Source: Methanococcus maripaludis
GTDB lineage: Archaea > AGJL01 > Methanococci > Methanococcales > Methanococcaceae
Length of the DNA stretch: 64,000 bases
NCBI RefSeq assembly: GCF_013760955.1
Contig: NZ_JACDUL010000003.1
Coordinates: 115,207 to 179,206, forward strand
Direction: 5' to 3'
Every line of letters begins with the position of its first letter. The stretch's first letter is position 1. Positions 44,798 through 54,146 of the stretch are shown here, one piece after another. The notes beneath the pieces were generated by a model. It was not told where the DNA came from. It saw nothing but the letters and a program-made list of their open reading frames with translations, and made no database searches. A program made the position numbers and the translations under genes.

Positions 44798-45886
44798 ATG
44801 AAAGGATTCTGCTACCGTTGCGGTCATGAAGGCGAACTTCTAGATGGCTTATGTAAAATCTGCTACACCCACATGAATCCACTTATTGAACTCGATAACG
44901 AGATCCACGTTGAAGTCTGCCACATGTGCGGGTCGTACAAGAGAAAACTCTGGCAAGACCCTCAAAAAAAGGAAACTTACGAAGTAATGGAAGAAATTGC
45001 ATATTTTGGAGTTAAGGATAATTTAAAAAAGGCAAATAAAAGCATTGATGTAGAAATAATTCCACAAGAACCACGACAGCTTCCGGGAGGAAAAAGATCC
45101 CGTGTAGAAATCCCAGTTGTTGTTTTTGCAGAAGGACGACTCGTTGGGGAAGACAACGACAGAGATGAAGAAAGACACATTACAGTTTATCTTGATATGG
45201 TGCAGTGCCCAAGATGTTCTAGATGTATGTCAAACTACTACGAAGGAACGCTCCAAGTTAGGGCAATGAACCGATTTTTAAATGACAAAGAAAGGATAGA
45301 ATTGGACGACTTCGTTAGGGATGAAGCTGAAAAACGACTTAATAAAGACAGGATGGCATTTATCTCAAAATATATTCCACAAAAAGAAGGGTTAGACTAT
45401 CAAATGGGTTCAATGGGTGCAATACGAAATATTGCATCAGCGATAAAAGCCAAATACGGCGGAAAATCAATTGAAACTGCAAAACTCGTTGGAGTAGATA
45501 AAGATACTGGAAAAGACCAGTACAGAATTACGGTTGCAGTTCGAATTCCAGAATTTAAACTCGGAGATATTTTAGAATATACTGAAAAACTATATGTCGT
45601 TTCTTCGTTGAATGAAGCGAGAGTTTACCTTGAACCTGTTGAACTTGGAGATAAAATTTCACTTGCCTGGAATGAAATTGATAAATCTGCAAAATTAATT
45701 AAAAAAGGAGAAGATTGTGAAACTGCCACAGTAATTTCAATTACTCCTGACACGATAACTGCGATGGACGATTCAAATTACGAGATATACGAATACAATA
45801 ATTCGGTTGAAGATGTAAAAGAAGGAGATAAATTAAGAATATTCAAAAACGAAGAAATCAACAGGATTTTAGAAATTTTAGAATAA
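44798..45886 (+). CDS. nmd3: NMD3 homologue (60S/50S subunit maturation)
   Basis: The 362-residue protein starts with a zinc-binding domain of paired cysteines (CYRCGHEG, CKICY, CHMCGSYK) and has CPRCSRCMSNYYEGTLQVR, the NMD3 core. In eukaryotes NMD3 exports 60S subunits; in archaea it probably acts as a late large-subunit assembly factor. GGTGATATT precedes the ATG. It is cotranscribed or closely linked with aIF2-beta. Confidence 0.92.
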   Translation: MKGFCYRCGHEGELLDGLCKICYTHMNPLIELDNEIHVEVCHMCGSYKRKLWQDPQKKETYEVMEEIAYFGVKDNLKKANKSIDVEIIPQEPRQLPGGKRSRVEIPVVVFAEGRLVGEDNDRDEERHITVYLDMVQCPRCSRCMSNYYEGTLQVRAMNRFLNDKERIELDDFVRDEAEKRLNKDRMAFISKYIPQKEGLDYQMGSMGAIRNIASAIKAKYGGKSIETAKLVGVDKDTGKDQYRITVAVRIPEFKLGDILEYTEKLYVVSSLNEARVYLEPVELGDKISLAWNEIDKSAKLIKKGEDCETATVISITPDTITAMDDSNYEIYEYNNSVEDVKEGDKLRIFKNEEINRILEILE

Positions 45887-45910
45887 ATAAAAAAATTTTT
45901 TAATTTTAAA

Positions 45911-46912
<1,002 letters not shown>

Positions 46913-46938
46913 TCAGCAAAAAAGTTGTTAATAAAATA

Positions 46939-47907
46939 TTAATTAAATAATGCGTAGAATTTTCCATTTCTTGTCCCAAAATAGATTGTTCCGTTTTTAT
47001 CTATTGTTGGAGTAGCTATTATCCAGCTTCCCGTTTGAAAATTCCACTTTTCAGTTCCGTCGGGGTTTATTGCGTATAAATGACCATCATATGAACCAAA
47101 ATAAATTGTTCCGGTGTTTCCAATTACGGGGGAAGATTCTATACGTTTATCCGTTTTAAAACGCCACTTTTCAGTTCCGTCGGGGTTTATTGCATAGAGA
47201 TAACCATCGAGGGACGTTACATAGATCGTTCCATCTTCTGAAATTGCAGGCCTTGTAACAATCCAGTATCCAGCATAAAATTTCCACTTTTCAGTTCCGT
47301 CGGGGTTTATTGCATAGACCTTATCTGAACCAAAATAAATTGTTCCATCTTTACCAATGGATACTGCAGAAGTTATTGTATCATTAGTTTTAAAACGCCA
47401 CTTTTCAGTTCCGTCGGGGTTTATTGCATAGAGATAATTGTCATTTGATCCAACATAAATTGTTCCATCTTCTGAAACTATGGGTGTTGCATATATTGCC
47501 CTATTGGTTTTAAAACGCCACTTTTCAGTTCCGTCGGGGTTTATTGCATAGAGATAACCATCGAGGGACGTTACATAAAGTACGTCTTCAAAAATCGTAA
47601 AGTCGGATGCTATTGCTTTTTTTGTACCAAATTTCCACTTTTCAGTTCCGTCGGGGTTTATTGCATAGACCTTATCTGAACCAAAATAAATTGTTCCATC
47701 TTTACCAATGGATGGCTTGCACTCAATTATTTCGTCCGATTTAAAAGACCACTTTACAGACCCATCAGGATTTATTGCATAAAGATTTTTATCGCCTGAA
47801 CCAACATATACGGTTCCGTTTTTAGAAAGAATAGGGCTTGAATCGATACTATTTCCGATCAAAAATTCCCATTTAATTTTACAATCATTTACGCCCCCAC
47901 GCAACAT
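46939..47907 (-). CDS. PQQ/YncE-like beta-propeller repeat protein, eight W-motifs
   Basis: The 322-residue protein is built almost entirely of a repeat. YAINPDGTEKWxF occurs seven times at about 38-40 residue intervals, with an N-terminal CKIKWEF and a C-terminal FYALFN that likely close an eight-bladed propeller. GTIYFGS or GTIYVGS precedes most. No signal peptide is seen, so it is probably cytoplasmic. The repeats are nearly identical at DNA level too. GGGGGATATC precedes the ATG. Function is unknown; propellers of this type usually bind proteins. Confidence 0.85.
   Translation of the reverse strand: MLRGGVNDCKIKWEFLIGNSIDSSPILSKNGTVYVGSGDKNLYAINPDGSVKWSFKSDEIIECKPSIGKDGTIYFGSDKVYAINPDGTEKWKFGTKKAIASDFTIFEDVLYVTSLDGYLYAINPDGTEKWRFKTNRAIYATPIVSEDGTIYVGSNDNYLYAINPDGTEKWRFKTNDTITSAVSIGKDGTIYFGSDKVYAINPDGTEKWKFYAGYWIVTRPAISEDGTIYVTSLDGYLYAINPDGTEKWRFKTDKRIESSPVIGNTGTIYFGSYDGHLYAINPDGTEKWNFQTGSWIIATPTIDKNGTIYFGTRNGKFYALFN
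47044..47785 (-). repeat. Tandem DNA repeat inside the beta-propeller gene, period 114-120 bases
   Basis: Repeat units start with CCACTTTTCAGTTCCGTCGG (plus strand) at 47044, 47164, 47284, 47398, 47518 and 47635, and a diverged copy near 47749. Between several units, identity extends well beyond the motif. This implies recent duplication or recombination between blades. Confidence 0.8.
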
Positions 47908-48065
47908 GATATCCCCCGATATGGCTTTTGCAATTTATTATAAATTTGTGCTTATAACTTATATATTATTTTTCATTGACTGTAATTAAATCTAAACTAT
48001 TTTAAATTAAAAAACAGAGAACTATTATTGATAATAGTTAGTTAAAAGCTAAAGAGGGGACAATA

Positions 48066-48992
48066 GTGGTTAAAAAAATAAGCTGTAATGAAGTATTAAT
48101 TCCGCTGGAAACTCCAAAGTCAATGCATGAGGAATATATTCAAAATTACCTGAATCTTACAAGAAATACGGGCAATTTAATGCTTTTTGCAGGCGATCAA
48201 AAAATCGAACATTTGAACGAAGATTTTTACGGAAAAGATATTTCAAAAGATGATGCAAATCCAGAACACCTGTTTAAAATTGCTAAAAGTTCAAAAATAG
48301 GTGGTTTTGCAGTTCAGTTTGGATTACTGTCAAGATACGGCCACGATTATAAAGATATAAATTACATCATAAAATTAAATTCAAAAACAAATCTTGTAGA
48401 AACGAACCAGAAAGACCCGATAAGCCGTTCACTGATAAATATTAACAATATTCTGGAATTTAAAAAAAATTCTGGAATTAATATAGTTGGAGTTGGCTAC
48501 ACAATATACCTTGGAAGTGAATATGAGCCAGAGATGCTTTCTGAAGCTTCGAAAATAATTTACGAAGCCCATAAAGGAGGACTCGTTGTAATTCTCTGGA
48601 TTTATCCGAGAGGAAAATCTGTAGAGAATGAAAAAGATCCCCATCTAATTGCTGGAGCCACCGGCGTTGCATCGTGCCTTGGTGCAGATTTTGTAAAAGT
48701 AAACTATCCAAAATCAGAAAATCCTGCAGAATCATTTAAAGAAGCTGTTATGGCTGCCGGAAGAACGAAAGTAGTCTGTGCAGGCGGATCAAGCACAGAT
48801 ATTGAATCATTTTTAAAACAGCTTTACGAACAGATCCATATAAGCGGGGCGTCAGGAAATGCCACTGGCAGAAATATACATCAAAAATCATTTTCAGATG
48901 CCATATCAATGTGTAATGCAATCTATGCAATAACAATTGACGGAAAAACTGTTTCAGAAGCTTTAAATATATACAACGAAAGAAAATCTTAA
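48066..48992 (+). CDS. DhnA-type class I aldolase (FBP aldolase / DKFP synthase family)
   Basis: The 308-residue TIM-barrel aldolase has FAGDQKIEH near residue 42, RYGHDY, and GADFVKVNYP whose lysine forms the Schiff base. The archaeal DhnA family includes fructose-bisphosphate aldolase. The M. jannaschii homologue of this type has been reported to make 6-deoxy-5-ketofructose phosphate for the archaeal aromatic pathway. Because a bifunctional FBP aldolase/phosphatase is present at 29341, the second role deserves weight. The start is a GTG after GAGGGGA. A 61-residue protein follows 11 bases later. Confidence 0.88.
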   Translation: MVKKISCNEVLIPLETPKSMHEEYIQNYLNLTRNTGNLMLFAGDQKIEHLNEDFYGKDISKDDANPEHLFKIAKSSKIGGFAVQFGLLSRYGHDYKDINYIIKLNSKTNLVETNQKDPISRSLININNILEFKKNSGINIVGVGYTIYLGSEYEPEMLSEASKIIYEAHKGGLVVILWIYPRGKSVENEKDPHLIAGATGVASCLGADFVKVNYPKSENPAESFKEAVMAAGRTKVVCAGGSSTDIESFLKQLYEQIHISGASGNATGRNIHQKSFSDAISMCNAIYAITIDGKTVSEALNIYNERKS

Positions 48993-49003
48993 AAGGTGAT
49001 ACT

Positions 49004-49189
49004 ATGGATATGGAAATGATACTTGGACTTATTGATACCCTTGAAAAAAAAGGTGTTGGAATTCAGCTATCTGTTGAAAATCAGAAAACCGTTGAAATTT
49101 CGATAAAAAATAAAAATGTGGACATAAATATTGTAGATCCGTCAAAAATAGGAAAATTAATAAAAGAACTTAATATTAAGACTAATTAA
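49004..49189 (+). CDS. 61-residue small protein of unknown function
   Basis: The small protein starts MDMEMILGLIDTLEKKGVGIQL and continues with two short strand-like segments (TVEISIKN and VDINIVDP) and a helical tail. It has its own ribosome binding site (AAAAGGTGATACT) and lies 11 bases after the aldolase gene, so it is probably cotranscribed. Its stop overlaps the stop of the convergent HypE-related gene by four bases. No family is recognised. Confidence 0.65.
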   Translation: MDMEMILGLIDTLEKKGVGIQLSVENQKTVEISIKNKNVDINIVDPSKIGKLIKELNIKTN

Positions 49190-50529
49190 TCTTTAACCAT
49201 TTCTTTTAATATAAAATCTTTCTTTTCTATTGCCATGTCGCATGTTTTTTTGACTTTTTCTTTCATTTCTTCAAAGTTATCAGGTTTTTGTTCGCCAACT
49301 ACCTTTTTAACTGGAGTGTATGCTGCTTCCCGGAATTTTGGAATTAAAAGTTCTTTTTCGCCATTTTTATCAATTAAATAGCTAACGTCTCCTTCTTTTA
49401 CGACCCCAATCTGTTTAGCACCGGTTTTTTCCATTATTTCTCCAGCTTTATCTTCTGGAGCAATTATCAAAAGGCTGTCAATTGAAACTCCTAAAGGATC
49501 AATATTTAATTTTTGGAGCATTTCCAAGACTTTCGGGTTTACGAGTTCATTGACTTTTTCTTTGTAAATCTCAAGTGAAACTTTTGCGGTGTTTGTAATC
49601 TCAAAAGCATCCCCCCTTAATCCGCCATTTGTAACATCGGTCATTACGTGAATGTGTTTTAAAAGGTCATTTTCAATTAAATTTTTGCATGATTTTAAAA
49701 AATCAACGTTAATCGTTTCTTTTATAACGTCAAACATTCCGTAATAGAGCGCAGTTGTAGAAATTGTTCCACCACCGCTTCCTTCAGTCATTAAAATTAC
49801 ATCCCCAACTTCAGCTCTTTTTCTTGCAGTTGGTTCTCCTTTTCCAATTGTTCCGATTGCACCAACAGCACTGACCATCCTGTCCCCTAAAACCATGTCC
49901 CCGCCAACTCTCAAGGTACTTCCTGCAACAAGCGGTACATTTACAGCTTCGGAAACTGCACAGATTCCAGCAGTGTAATCGAATATTTTTGAAACGTCTC
50001 CATCGTCTGCAAGGTGAATGTCACTTATAACTGCAACTGCGTCTGCACCCATAACGTAAACGTCCCTTAAAGCAGCTCTTGCAACGTGAAATCCTGCAAT
50101 AAATGGAAAATCGCTTAATCTAGAGTGGGTTCCATCAACTGCAACAACTACGTGTTCTGCATTTGCTTTTACAACCCCTGCATCGTCCTGTTCAGTACTA
50201 TCAACTTCAGTTTCTAAATTTGTACTTTCAATAATTCTCGCAATTTCGCGGTGAACAAAAAAATCGCCTTCTCCTCGGCTTCCAACACCCATTTTTCCCA
50301 TTGTAATTCCGGATTCTGGGCAGTCGAGTAAATATTTTAAATTTTTATCTTCTGATTCATGGTATTTTTCAGTTGTCTTTACTTCTTCGACCACTGCTTC
50401 GACAAATCTTCTTGCCCATCCTTCATCAGTGTCTTTAACTTCAATTACTTTTTTAAAACCGTCTTCAATGATTTTAGACTCTGAAATTCCCTTTTTCAGA
50501 CACTTTCTTACGTACCTTTCGATATCCAT
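49186..50529 (-). CDS. AIR synthase/HypE-related protein
   Basis: The 447-residue protein has an N-terminal helical domain of about 80 residues and a PurM/HypE-like ATP-binding core (AVDGTHSRLSDFPFIAG, ALRDVYVMGADAVAVISDIH, TDVTNGGLRGDAFE). It belongs to an archaeal group annotated as hydrogenase maturation factors related to HypE, but it lacks a C-terminal catalytic cysteine of HypE. Its reaction is unknown. GGTGAAAGA precedes the start. hypD lies nearby on the other strand. Confidence 0.8.
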   Translation of the reverse strand: MDIERYVRKCLKKGISESKIIEDGFKKVIEVKDTDEGWARRFVEAVVEEVKTTEKYHESEDKNLKYLLDCPESGITMGKMGVGSRGEGDFFVHREIARIIESTNLETEVDSTEQDDAGVVKANAEHVVVAVDGTHSRLSDFPFIAGFHVARAALRDVYVMGADAVAVISDIHLADDGDVSKIFDYTAGICAVSEAVNVPLVAGSTLRVGGDMVLGDRMVSAVGAIGTIGKGEPTARKRAEVGDVILMTEGSGGGTISTTALYYGMFDVIKETINVDFLKSCKNLIENDLLKHIHVMTDVTNGGLRGDAFEITNTAKVSLEIYKEKVNELVNPKVLEMLQKLNIDPLGVSIDSLLIIAPEDKAGEIMEKTGAKQIGVVKEGDVSYLIDKNGEKELLIPKFREAAYTPVKKVVGEQKPDNFEEMKEKVKKTCDMAIEKKDFILKEMVKD

Positions 50530-50591
50530 TCTTTCACCGGCTTAGAAAAAACAAAAATAAATAAAATGTTTGATAATTAAAAAAATAAAAA

Positions 50592-50972
50592 TTAGTTTCC
50601 AAGTTTTAAAATAGCTTCAGCTAAATCCCCATTAGCTTCTTCTAATGCTTTTTTAGCTTCTTCTTTTGAAACTCCGCACTGGCTTGAAACCATTTCGATG
50701 TCTTCTTCAGTTACTTCAACTTTTACTTCAACATCTTCGATTTTTTCTTCTTCTTTTGCTACTTTCTTAGCTTTTCCAGTAATCGAATAAGTTTTATTTC
50801 CAAGCATGTCCATTACCTGAACTTTTGGTTTTTCAAAGACCAAGAGTTGGTCTTCAAGTTCAATTGTAACCTTAACAGCTTTCAAATCTTCGGCATCCAT
50901 TCCGAAATCTTTCATCATCTTCTGCATTTGTTTCATCATTCTTGGATTAAACTTTCCTCCGCCAGGAAACAT
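50592..50972 (-). CDS. nac: Nascent polypeptide-associated complex protein
   Basis: The 126-residue protein begins MFPGGGKFNPRMMKQMQKMM, has the NAC beta-barrel domain (LEDQLLVFEKPKVQVMDMLG), a charged linker, and a C-terminal UBA domain (SQCGVSKEEAKKALEEANGDLAEAIL). Archaeal NAC forms a homodimer at the ribosome exit. The start at 50972 follows GAGGTGTTTATC; 19 extra upstream codons are not translated. Confidence 0.95.
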   Translation of the reverse strand: MFPGGGKFNPRMMKQMQKMMKDFGMDAEDLKAVKVTIELEDQLLVFEKPKVQVMDMLGNKTYSITGKAKKVAKEEEKIEDVEVKVEVTEEDIEMVSSQCGVSKEEAKKALEEANGDLAEAILKLGN

Positions 50973-51170
50973 GATAAACACCTCATAATTAGTTCGAATA
51001 TGTTTAGAATAACTATAATTTGATAACATGATATAAAAACTTATAATAAATTAAAATCTGATTGTACAACTCCTCAAAATCAATAATTCCATAAATCAAA
51101 ATATTTTAATTGATTTTTGTTGTTAATCAGAGATTTTTAGACTTTTTTTACAAAGATCCACTCTACTATT

Positions 51171-51178
51171 TTTATATA
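51171..51178 (+). promoter_or_regulatory. TATA box of hypD
   Basis: TTTATATA lies 45-52 bases before the hypD ATG, predicting a start near 51203. An upstream dyad (AAATCAA at 51093-51099 and TTGATTT at 51110-51116) lies about 55 bases further upstream. Confidence 0.6.
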
Positions 51179-51222
51179 GTATTTTGTCATAATTTTGGTA
51201 TCTTAATCAGAAGGGGAATAGT

Positions 51223-52305
51223 ATGGATGCAAAACTCATGAACATCAATGACAAAGAATTAATTAAGAAATCTATTCAAACAATCCAAAAACTCTCTGAA
51301 AAACTGGATGATGTAAAAATAATGCACGTTTGTGGATCACACGAACATACCATCTGTAAATACGGAATAAGAGACGTTTTACCGGACAATATTACGGTAG
51401 TTCCTGGACCAGGATGCCCAGTGTGTGTTACAACACAGAAAGAAATCGATGAAGCAATGTACCTTGCTGAACAGGGATACACGATTGCAACCCTTGGAGA
51501 TATGTATCGAGTTCCGGGAAGTGAAAAATCATTAATGCAACTTCAATCCGAAGGTGCAGATGTAAAAATTGTTTACGGAATTGGAGATGCAGTTAAACTT
51601 GCAAAAAAACAGGATGAAAAGGTAGTATTTGTTGCAATCGGATTTGAAACCACTGCTCCAACAACTGCCGCAGAATTATTAAATAAACCTGAAAATTTCT
51701 ACATATTAAATTCACACAGACAAACCCCCCCAGTAATGGGATTTTTACTCGGCGGTGGAACATCACTTAATCTGGACGGATTTATATGTCCTGGCCACGT
51801 TTCAACGATTACGGGATTAAAACCATATTATGGCCCATGTGAAACATACCATGCACCGATGGTTGTTGCAGGCTTTGAACCAATCGATGTAATGGCTTCA
51901 ATCGTGATGATATTAAAACAGCTCGTAAAAGGCGAAGCTAAGGTTGAAAACGAGTACACGAGAGGAGTTAGGGAAGAAGGAAACGTTATTGCACAAAAAA
52001 TTATGAATAAGGTTTTCGAACCATCAGACGTTGCGTGGAGAGGATTTCCGGTTATCAAAGATGGCGGAATGAAATTAAGAAAAGAATTCAAACAATACGA
52101 TGTTCACGAAAATATTGACATTCCAGATATTAAAGAAGTAATAAACAAAGCTTGTATTTGCAGTGAAATCTTAAGGGGAGAAAAACTTCCACATGACTGT
52201 AAATTATTTGGAAAAACCTGCGATCCGATGAATCCTGTTGGAAGCTGTATGGTTTCTGATGAAGGAACTTGCAGAATCTTTTATAAATACAGTAAATTCA
52301 GATAA
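51223..52305 (+). CDS. hypD: Hydrogenase maturation protein HypD
   Basis: The 360-residue protein has HypD motifs: IMHVCGSHEHTICKYGIRDVLP, PGPGCPVCVT and FKTCDPMNP-like C-terminal cysteines (LFGKTCDP, GSCMVSDEGTCRIF) for its [4Fe-4S] cluster. With HypC it assembles the Fe(CN)2CO unit of NiFe hydrogenases. AAGGGGAATAG precedes the ATG. Its gene stands alone in its direction. Confidence 0.95.
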   Translation: MDAKLMNINDKELIKKSIQTIQKLSEKLDDVKIMHVCGSHEHTICKYGIRDVLPDNITVVPGPGCPVCVTTQKEIDEAMYLAEQGYTIATLGDMYRVPGSEKSLMQLQSEGADVKIVYGIGDAVKLAKKQDEKVVFVAIGFETTAPTTAAELLNKPENFYILNSHRQTPPVMGFLLGGGTSLNLDGFICPGHVSTITGLKPYYGPCETYHAPMVVAGFEPIDVMASIVMILKQLVKGEAKVENEYTRGVREEGNVIAQKIMNKVFEPSDVAWRGFPVIKDGGMKLRKEFKQYDVHENIDIPDIKEVINKACICSEILRGEKLPHDCKLFGKTCDPMNPVGSCMVSDEGTCRIFYKYSKFR

Positions 52306-52326
52306 ATACAATAATTCTTTTTTGTT

Positions 52327-53064
52327 TTAGAGCGCTATTTTTGAAAATATTCCGTATTTTAAAATTAAAAGTCCAACCAGAATCGGCTGGTGGATTATGT
52401 AAATAAAAAGGGTGTTTTGTCCTAAAAAACATATTTTATTGAAAAATTTATTTTTGAAAATTTCAAATGAATATCTCGAAACTCCATTTTTATAATATTT
52501 TTCTGAAAAATTCATTCCAAGTAGGTAAATTCCAAACCACGGAAAAATCGGAAAGTAATCAAGAGTGTAAAAGTTACGGGGCATTATTCCAAAAATGAGT
52601 AAATATGGAGTATCTAAAACATTCCCATTAAATAAAAATCCGATAATCAAAAAAATAAAAGCGAAAAACAGATTCATTTTTTTAAAGCGGTAAAATATAA
52701 TTCCAAAAATCCCTGAAATCGCCAAAAAATGTATAATTCCAAAATATATTGTTCCGGATGTTAAAAAACTGCCTGTAATAATTGTTATCAATATTGCAAT
52801 TGTAAAAAGCTTTGTAAAACGAATAAAGTAGTTTTTATAGTTTAAATTATTAGATGCAACTTTTTTTGAAAAACTGATGTTAAAAGAAACCCCTGAAATG
52901 AATATAAACATGGAAGCCACAAAAAGAGCAAAAATACTCCAGAATAACAGATTTTCAGAATATCCTAAAAAATATTTTAAATCAGTTACAAAATTTGAAA
53001 TAACCATCAGTATTATTGCAATTCCCCTAACAAAGTCTATTTCTAAATACCTGTTTTTCTGCAT
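52327..53064 (-). CDS. DUF1624/heparan-alpha-glucosaminide N-acetyltransferase-like membrane protein
   Basis: The 245-residue protein has about seven membrane segments. Signature parts are RYLEIDFVRGIAIILMVISN at the N-terminus and FIYIIHQPILVGL near the C-terminus, typical of acyltransferase-like DUF1624 proteins. They transfer acyl groups across the membrane to sugars. The acceptor is unknown. No strong ribosome binding site precedes the ATG. It lies 39 bases after the CBS-ParB gene and may be the last gene of that operon. Confidence 0.75.
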   Translation of the reverse strand: MQKNRYLEIDFVRGIAIILMVISNFVTDLKYFLGYSENLLFWSIFALFVASMFIFISGVSFNISFSKKVASNNLNYKNYFIRFTKLFTIAILITIITGSFLTSGTIYFGIIHFLAISGIFGIIFYRFKKMNLFFAFIFLIIGFLFNGNVLDTPYLLIFGIMPRNFYTLDYFPIFPWFGIYLLGMNFSEKYYKNGVSRYSFEIFKNKFFNKICFLGQNTLFIYIIHQPILVGLLILKYGIFSKIAL

Positions 53065-53103
53065 AATTGTGATATAAATTTTAAAGAATTAATAATTAGT
53101 GAT

Positions 53104-53898
53104 TTACATTTCAAGGATATTTGCCTTGAGTTTGTATGCACTACTGCAATTCATTTTCTCTTCATCGAGTATCTTAATATCTTTTAAACACTTCAAACCC
53201 TGTTTTTCAGCAGTTTTTTCGATTCCCATCTGTTTATCAGTATCTATTTCCAAAACATGCGCTTCGAGTTCTTTTATATTTGAAAGACATGCAGCTACTG
53301 CCCTGTGGTGGCCATCGACTAAAATATACTTTTCATTTTTATTTGTCTTTATAACAATTATTGGTTCAGCAAGTCCCCGTTTTAACTCGTATGCTCTACC
53401 ATAAAGCTCATCTTCGTAAACCGTAGCCTGAGTTGGAACCAAATCATCGATATGAATTGTTTCTCGCTTTGTAGTTACTTCGTATCCCAAATTTATGTAA
53501 GAATTTACTATTTTTTTGAGCTTTTTTGGCGTGGTTTTTTCGATTTGCGACCTTATAACATCAGTATTTGTGATAATTCCAAGAATATTATTGTTTTCAT
53601 CAACTACAGGAAGTTTTGAAAATCCAGTTCTAAACATTATCCGTCCAACATCCATTATCTTGGTGTTTGGCTTTGTAACGATCATTTCGTCCCTTGAAGT
53701 CATAAATTCACTTACTTTAATCGATTCATCCTTTCCGATAAGGTCGTGAACTGAAACAATGCCTTTAACTTTTGAATTAACCACAACTGGAAACGTATCG
53801 TGAGTAGTTTCCTTTACAAGCTTTATTATATCTGAAACCGTAGCATCAGGAGTTATAGAATGAACTTTTTTTGTCATATACTCTTCTGCATAAACCAT
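53104..53898 (-). CDS. CBS-domain pair fused to ParB-like domain (SerK-like)
   Basis: The 264-residue protein starts with two CBS domains (VHSITPDATVSDIIKLV and MIVTKPNTKIMDVGRIMF) and ends with a ParB/sulfiredoxin-like domain (VPTQATVYEDELYGRAYEL and ILVDGHHRAVAA). In archaea this ParB fold includes the ADP-dependent free serine kinase SerK, so a regulated serine kinase feeding phosphoserine is possible. DNA partitioning is unlikely because no ParA lies nearby. AGGTAGAAATC precedes the start; DUF504 lies six bases upstream. Confidence 0.75.
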   Translation of the reverse strand: MVYAEEYMTKKVHSITPDATVSDIIKLVKETTHDTFPVVVNSKVKGIVSVHDLIGKDESIKVSEFMTSRDEMIVTKPNTKIMDVGRIMFRTGFSKLPVVDENNNILGIITNTDVIRSQIEKTTPKKLKKIVNSYINLGYEVTTKRETIHIDDLVPTQATVYEDELYGRAYELKRGLAEPIIVIKTNKNEKYILVDGHHRAVAACLSNIKELEAHVLEIDTDKQMGIEKTAEKQGLKCLKDIKILDEEKMNCSSAYKLKANILEM

Positions 53899-53903
53899 GA
53901 TTT

Positions 53904-54134
53904 CTACCTTTTTTTGTAAAGTATTTCTCCAGTTTTTAAATTTACAATTTCTAAAATCCTATGAAATGGAACGTGTGTTTCGTCAAAAACAAGAAAAGAG
54001 TCTTCAATAACGATATTTTTTAAAGGGACTGCTTTTTCATCGTTTTTTGCGCCCCTGTGAAGATATGTTATATTATAATCTTCGGGATTATAGTCGGGAT
54101 GCCACAACAACTTGTTTATAAGTTCTTTTAGCAT
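53904..54134 (-). CDS. DUF504/MJ1316-domain protein (UPF0248)
   Basis: The 76-residue protein has the MJ1316 domain: NKLLWHPDYNPEDYNITYLHRG and VPFHRILEIVNLKTGEILYKK. This small fold was proposed to recognise cyclic RNA ends, which is a published prediction and not shown here. It lies between the DHH gene (12-base gap) and the CBS-ParB gene (5-base gap), clearly one transcript. Confidence 0.82.
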   Translation of the reverse strand: MLKELINKLLWHPDYNPEDYNITYLHRGAKNDEKAVPLKNIVIEDSFLVFDETHVPFHRILEIVNLKTGEILYKKR

Positions 54135-54146
54135 TTTATCAGAATA

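Noticed and set aside
53104..53898. Plasmid-type ParB partition gene
   Set aside because: There is no ParA, no parS-like repeats and no mobile context; the fused CBS domains point to a metabolic enzyme or sensor.
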